Under the pieces are notes generated by a model. That model had not been told where the DNA came from. It did not search any database and saw nothing but the letters and a program-made list of their open reading frames with translations. Shown here in pieces: positions 58,592 through 64,000 of a stretch of DNA of 64,000 nt. The DNA comes from Phaeosaccion multiseriatum (Eukaryota; Ochrophyta, other classes): the NCBI GenBank assembly GCA_965112735.1, contig OZ218960.1, positions 1,488,001 to 1,552,000 on the forward strand, given 5' to 3'. A program made the translations under genes and the position numbers. How positions within the stretch are numbered: the stretch's first letter is position 1; the number at the start of each line of letters is the position of its first letter.

Positions 58592-61387
58592 TCACTTCCT
58601 CCGGGCCTCAAAGTCGGTGCTCCACGGGCCCTCCACCTCGTAGGCGGCGTCGTCGGGGCGGCTCAGCACGTGCTCCCTGCCGGCCATGATGGCCTCTCCG
58701 GTGACACTGTCGTGCTTGAGCTGTCTAGTCTCGCCCAGCACCCCGTCCCACTCGGACGGGTCGGTGGCGGCACCGGCGGGGTAGGCCATGATGAACGTGT
58801 CGATGGAGTGCGATTGGCACCGGTCCACCTCCTGGCGGTCTGTAGAGCGTGAGGAGGGGAGAGAGGGAGAGAGCGGAAATCGCAGCAGAGCGAAAGAATT
58901 AGCAGGCAAGAAAGACATTTACATTGGACAAGTCATTCCTTCCTGCCACCTGGCTGGCTGAGCCTCCGGAGGGCCTCGGCCTCGCCCAAAACAAAGCAGC
59001 ACATCACTCACACTCGATGTGGAAGTCCAGGGAGTCCGCAGTCTCGATGTAGATGGTGGTCCAGCCACCGTTGGCTTCGTAGAGGTCGCCGGCCTCCATC
59101 TTGGCCTCGATCCAAGGCAGACAGGCGTCCGGGTCCTCGACCTTCGACAGGCGAGCTTTGAGGATGTCTAGCGCATCAACTCCCCAGGGATCGGCCTCAG
59201 TCTGAGAACAAAGTCCCGGGGGGGGGGGGAAGGGGGATGGGGCGATAGCAGGAGCGGCCGAGGCAGAGGCGGAAATGGCGTGGGGTCGGGGTGGGAGGTT
59301 AGTTTAGGTCAGACCACTTGCTGCTTCTGCTGGTGGTGGTACTCTCGCGATGGCTATCGACGGTCCTCTCACTCCACGCACACAAGCAAGGCCGCGAAGC
59401 ACTCACCAGGCGGCGGCGACGGCGCTCTTCCTCCGTCTGAAGGGCCTTCTCGGCGAGGAGAGCGTCCTGCATATGCACGTCGCGCTTGTAGGAGCAGGGG
59501 CCGAAGGCGTTGAAGGCGTACACCTTGCCACCGTCGCTGAGAGGGTAGGCACCGGGCTTGGTGATAACCTCCTCGTTGATAACAAGGCGCAGGTTGCCCT
59601 CACCCAAACAGGCCTCGTCGTCGTACGGGCAGCCGGGGAAGAACTCGGAGGTGTCGATCACGTCGACCAGCACCCTGTCGGCCACGGAACCGTCCTCGTT
59701 CTTGAGGGACATGGCACTCGAGGTGAAGTACGTCTGAGGCGGGCGGAAAAGGGGGTGACGAGCAGGGGAGGGGTGGAGGGGGGCAGCCAGGCAGAAACGC
59801 GACTCGATGAGCAGCTGGTGTGTTTCGGGGAGGGAAAGAGGCGTTGCTTCCAGTGGATGGGTGCCTGTCTGCCGCGCTTCCTCGCTCCCCCTGTTACTCA
59901 CCGGTTCCAGGCCGTTCTCACACTCCACGAAAGCGTTCAGCTTCCAGGTCCAGTCGAGCAGAGGGCTCGCAATGGCGCTGTACCAGCGCTCATCCTGCCC
60001 CTCAAAGAGAAACACTTGGTTCTGAAGACCGAAGATCATGGGGTCGCCAGCGCCTCCCGCGTCGAGAAGCTGGTAGAGGGAGGGAGGAGGAGACAGCACA
60101 GAGAGCCGGGAGCAAGCAGAGGGGGTCCAAGCAGCCAGCGTTGGGAAAGGAATGAAGGAGGGAAGCAGATGAGGGCCTCTAACTACTACTACGCGGAAAG
60201 GCAAATTCAAATTGGCCAACCCTACGCACCTCATAGTCGCAGGTAACGAAAGGGATGATTTCAAAAAGACACGATGGGATCTCCGAACCCGCGTTGTTAA
60301 ATGTGAAGGTCCACACCTCACCACCATCAACTTCAATGTCATCGAGCGCACTCAGGGATTCTGCCGGTTTGAAGAGCCCGGGACCCCCTGGAAGACCAAA
60401 GAAAGTACTGCCCTCTGAGTTGTACAACAAATTAGGGTCCAAACTGTTTGCCGGGGCACTGTCCTGAGCTTCGTCTGGAGCGAGGGGGGTCGGCATGATT
60501 GTTGGACGTATGTGAGAGAACATGACTCACTCGGTGCGGGAGAGACTGAGTGCGGAAGTGGGTGAGTGAGAGAAACTGGGAGTGAGTGAGTGAGTGAGTG
60601 AGTCACTCACCGTCTAATGTCGCAAAGACGTAGTCGAAGGTGGTCGTGAGAGGATCGAATGCGTTATAACTAGGGACTTGGTCCAGCAGTACAAGCTCTA
60701 TATCATTCGGTGATCCAGGCACTGTGAGGGTGACTTTAGCTTCCTCGAGTTCACCGTGCGTGTAATGGATCCCCACGTCGACGTCGGCAATGGTGCCGCC
60801 TGTGGACCACCAGCAATTGACCAGCACAGGAGTGGAAGGAGGTGGTTGGAAAAGAGGGAAGGAGGGTCAAAGCCAGAGGCCTCATGGGGGGCGGCGGCAA
60901 CAACTGTGGCTAAGGTTAGGAGGGGATAGAAATGCACTGACCCTGGCTGCTGACCCTGCCTTGCTTTCTCACCTTCTTTGCAGCCCACAATGGGTCTCGT
61001 CACGACTACGGTCTCTCTTTTGTCGATGAACACTGGGTCCAGATTAAGAAACGCGAAGAGAGCAGGATCATCAAAGTAGCTGTCTGGGAACAGGTCCGCA
61101 GTGAACTCGGCACCCTGTGAGGTTATGATTGGAAAGTCGTCGGGGGTCAAGCCACCAAATAGTACATCCGTAAACTCCTCGCCCTTGGTCGTGAGAACGG
61201 GGTCCCCATTGCCATCAGTAAAAAGCACTGGGAAGTCCGGGTGTACAGCGAGACACTCATCCTCTGTGATTGGTCCTGGTGTCCGATCAGGGTCAGGAAA
61301 TTCATGAGCCACAATCTTGTTGCCGATCATAACCAGTAGGAGAGTGGAGAGGATCCTACTCTTCTTCGTGGGAACAGGGAGGGACAT
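58592..61387 (-). CDS. Secreted protein with P-domain-like segment
   Basis: Seven exons (61387-60973, 60799-60611, 60474-60230, 60069-59902, 59733-59407, 59201-59012, 58839-58592) join in phase to 593 residues. The start (MSLPVPTKKSRILSTLLLVM) looks like a signal sequence with a basic n-region. The middle, TIADVDVGIHYTHGELEEAK then VTLTVPGSP, with LDDIEVDGGEVWTFTFNNAG further on, resembles the jelly-roll P domain of proprotein convertases, but no protease domain is present. Next, GDPMIFGLQNQVFLFEGQDE followed by RWYSAI and KLNAFVE recalls the vWD/root-cap-like motif G-D-P-x-x-F. Cys residues are spaced as in secreted proteins. The last 150 residues are unrecognised. Family assignments are tentative and the function is unknown. 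Confidence 0.78.
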
Positions 61388-62991
61388 GATGCCGTTCCAC
61401 CTCCTTGCTGTCGTGGCACAGGCTGGTGGCGGCGCCGCGAGTCTGCGAAAGAGAAGGAGACGTTCGCGCAGAGCGAGGGGGGACGACGAGACGAGCGAGA
61501 CACGGCGTACCAAGAAAGAACATGAGATATTTGCTTGGAGCAAGCAAGCACATATATATCTCGTCGGCGTATTGTGTGGCTGGTTGTATGCGATGCTTAC
61601 TGCTGGCTGCCCGGGCCCTGGCCTCAAGTCACTGCTCCCTCATCCTGAAGTTGGTGGTACCTAAACGGCTCCCTCTCCCCCCCCCCCCCGCACTGCTGCT
61701 TTGCGTTTTTTGGTTTGGGACCACTGGGGCACACATGAAATGCGTCCAAAGGTCGAGGGCGGCGGCTGCTCTCCTTCTTACCTCGCGTTACGTTTTTTCT
61801 GCCGCTACTCTTTGTGGTGAAGGTGTCTCTCCTCCTACACACCCTGGCCTGGGCCTCTCTTTTCCGACCCTTTTTTGTGCTCCGTAACTTAAAATTACTT
61901 TTCCAGCTGGGGGGGGTATTGTACCAAAAAATACGAAAATTAAAAAAATAAAAAGATGCAAATTCTAAAAGGAGGAGATTGTGTGGTTGTGTTGTGAACA
62001 TGTTCATCAATAGGCCTAGGCCGGGGGGGGTGCCCCAAAAATAGGCCTAGGCCGGGGGCCTGCGGCCCCCCTAGCACTAGGCCGGCCAAATTTCGACTCT
62101 AGGCCTAGGCTTCTAGGCCAGTCTGGGGCCGATATATAGCCCGCCTCTAGGCAGCCTCCCAGTGACCGTGGGCGCGTGCGTGGTGCCGCCCAGCCATCTG
62201 TAGGTCTGCACTCCTCGTAGGGCCAGCGAGGCGGAAGAGACAACACGAACAAAGTCTACTCCTCACTTCCAATCCCAGCCATGCAATGAAACTGACTACT
62301 CTTTGCACTCTGGGCACTCCCACCGTCCGCCTAGTTGGCTGGCGCCGACCGACTGTCTTCGCCTCCCTCTTTGCTCATGACCCTCTCGGCCCATCGTCCA
62401 CTCGCAGCCGTCATCTTGTCCGGCCATTGCAATGGGGGCAACGCTGTAGCCGGAACAGCAGCGGCAGCAGAGGCCATGAGCAAGCAGGAGAGGTTTGAAA
62501 TCTGGGGAAATATTACTTTTAGTACCTTACGTAAGTATACATCACCCAAGGGAATTGGGTGTCTGTCCCCTGGGGAAATGGCCCCCCCCTCGCCCCCCCC
62601 CCCCTTTTTCCACTTTCCAGAGGTGCGTGTGACTTTCTGCTCAGCGTCCAGAGTAGCCATAGGTAAGGGAGGCACAATAAAGCCAATTAGCTGTCGTTCA
62701 CTCAGGTTTTACTCTTACGAAAATACAAAATACTTCGAAGTACAAGATACACGCACGTACAAGCAAGAGAGGATATTGAAAAAAAAGCATACTAGAGATG
62801 TCCCCCCCCCCCCTCGACCCCCCTTCAACAGCGTTGGTCGACTTTAGGTGGCCACCCCCATGCTTGTCCTGGCTGCTGCGGCAGCAGCGGTTCAAGGCGT
62901 TAGCCCCCAGATGAAATCGGCCCCGACTGCAAGCTAGCTAGTCGAGCTGCTGCACACGTCAGCGGTGTACCGCCTCCGGCCGATCCTAAGA
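61388..62991. other. Intergenic region with AT-rich block and palindromic repeats
   Basis: 61885-61985 is AT-rich, unlike its surroundings. 62011-62110 has three copies of TAGGCCTAGGC, and GAACATGTTC is a perfect palindrome at 61996-62005. No coding exon recognised. Confidence 0.6.
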
Positions 62992-63421
62992 CTACTTCGT
63001 CCCTGCTGCTATCGCACCTTCAAGCAGCCTCACCACTGCCACGTGCCCGGCTGCGGTGGCCAGTTCGCGAGCCGTCTCTCCGGCGCTGTTCGTAGCGTCC
63101 ACTCTCGCCCCTCGGGACAGAAGAAGCGCCGTCGCCTTCACCGCTCCACCCGCGGCAGCGAGGTGCAGCGCAGTGAAGCCGAGGCAATTCGCCGCCTCAA
63201 TGCTCCCGTTAGAGTCGAGGAGGCGCTTCACCACCTGCCAGTGCTCCCCCTGGGCAGCGCAGTGTAGAGCCGTGTTCTTATCCGGCTCTCGCCTCGCCTC
63301 AATGTCCGCTCCCGCGAGCAGGAGCCGGCCCACGAGGCACTCGTGCCCGAGTCGAGCCGCCATGTGGAGACATGTCTCCGTCTCTGCCTTCGTCTCCTCG
63401 GAGCTCTTTCCAGCCCCGCTG

Positions 63422-63452
<31 letters not shown>

Positions 63453-64000
63453 ATGCACCAGTACCACTTCTCTTCTCGTCGTCCTCGTCTACCGAATCCA
63501 CAAAGGCAAGAAGCATGCGTCGCGTCCCGTGAACAAAATACAGAGAGAGGGGCCGCTTCATCTCCTCGCCGGAGCGATCAAAAGTAGGAGGATGCTTCCT
63601 CTTCTCCTCCTCCTCCTCCTTGCCCACTACCCCCTGCTGCCGCTCCCCCCCCCCTACTTCTTCTCCGCCGGCGCCATTGTCATCGCCTTTCTTGTACCGC
63701 GTATACCTCGTATGCACGCTTGCGCCCCTCTCCATAAAGAGCATTGCTGCGTCCGTATGCCCCGCCAACACGGCACTGAGCAGCAACCGCTCGAAGGGAA
63801 TCATGCACGAAAGAGTCCGCCCCTCCCCAACCTCCGGACGGCCGCAGCATCGCGACCCCCTGCTCTCTCGCCGCAGTGCTTCTCCTCTCGCTAGCGCATC
63901 TACTGCTGTCTCACCACCACTGATGCTCTCCGGCCCCTGGCTCGTCCCAGCCGGAGGCTCCCCGAAGGCCCGCTTGTTCCGCCCCCCGGCCGATCGATGC
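62992..64000 (-). CDS. Ankyrin-repeat protein, 5' end outside window
   Basis: One frame is open from the window edge to the stop at 62992, about 336 residues. Ankyrin repeats are clear in the C-terminal half: ETCLHMAARLGHECLVGRLL, NTALHCAAQGEHWQVVKRLL, FTALHLAAAGGAVKATALLL and GETARELATAAGHVAVVRLL. Upstream FERLLLSAVLAGHTDAAMLF is another, less regular repeat. Between them lies a Glu/Lys- and Ala-rich insert from (GCA)n. There is no intron in the visible part, unlike every other gene here. Ankyrin proteins are protein-binding scaffolds; nothing visible gives a partner. Membrane or enzyme domains could lie outside the window. Confidence 0.85.

Noticed and set aside
62880-62960. Possible tRNA (GGTTCAA-like B box)
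   Set aside because: No matching A box or cloverleaf could be drawn.

Overview
The window is nuclear DNA of a eukaryote. Genes are split by many GT-AG introns, long microsatellites fill the introns and gaps, and there is a U5 snRNP protein gene, a large pentatricopeptide-repeat (PPR) gene and remnants of a Ty3-type retrotransposon and a hAT transposon. The PPR-SMR gene, the secreted repeat proteins and the simple-repeat-rich introns fit a microalga or related protist (a stramenopile would fit), but the species cannot be fixed from the sequence. No tRNA, rRNA, CRISPR array or prokaryotic operon was seen. Exon joins were worked out by hand from splice sites and phase; no transcript data were available.

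Layout: (1) 156-3759, minus: Nudix hydrolase of the CoA-pyrophosphatase type, its 3' end running off the left edge. (2) 4043-14260: a cluster of four paralogous secreted proteins with a conserved Cys/Tyr-rich core and very different low-complexity tails (Tyr-rich 15-residue repeats in one, Gly/Ser repeats in the others), plus a fifth, 5'-truncated copy split by a 1.1 kb terminal-inverted-repeat element. (3) 14261-17236: mobile-element graveyard. (4) 17237-31780, minus: 23-exon PPR protein with an SMR-like C-terminus, whose introns are almost entirely micro- and minisatellites, one of them a 1.5 kb TAGGG array. (5) 32069-34112, plus: CD2BP2/LIN1 (U5 snRNP, GYF domain), head-to-head with the PPR gene. 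(6) 34534-36574, minus: unrecognised protein with a poly-Gly tract of about 60 residues. (7) 37154-43975, plus: CAMK-like Ser/Thr kinase with a UBA-like segment and a huge low-complexity N-terminus. (8) 45095-51448, plus: ankyrin repeats, low-complexity linker, pseudokinase and RING finger in one gene. (9) 51771-56035, minus: single-pass membrane protein with beta-propeller-like repeats, head-to-head with (10) uracil phosphoribosyltransferase, 56219-57722. (11) 58592-61387, minus: large secreted protein with a P-domain-like segment. (12) 62992 to the right edge, minus: ankyrin-repeat protein.

The most unusual features are: the fast-evolving family of Tyr/Ser-rich secreted proteins, possibly structural or adhesive; the ankyrin-pseudokinase-RING fusion with all three catalytic motifs altered; introns whose microsatellites look like expansions of the splice signals themselves; and an 18-bp sequence (CAGTTGGTGATACAGCAG) scattered through introns and exons of several genes, always in the same orientation.
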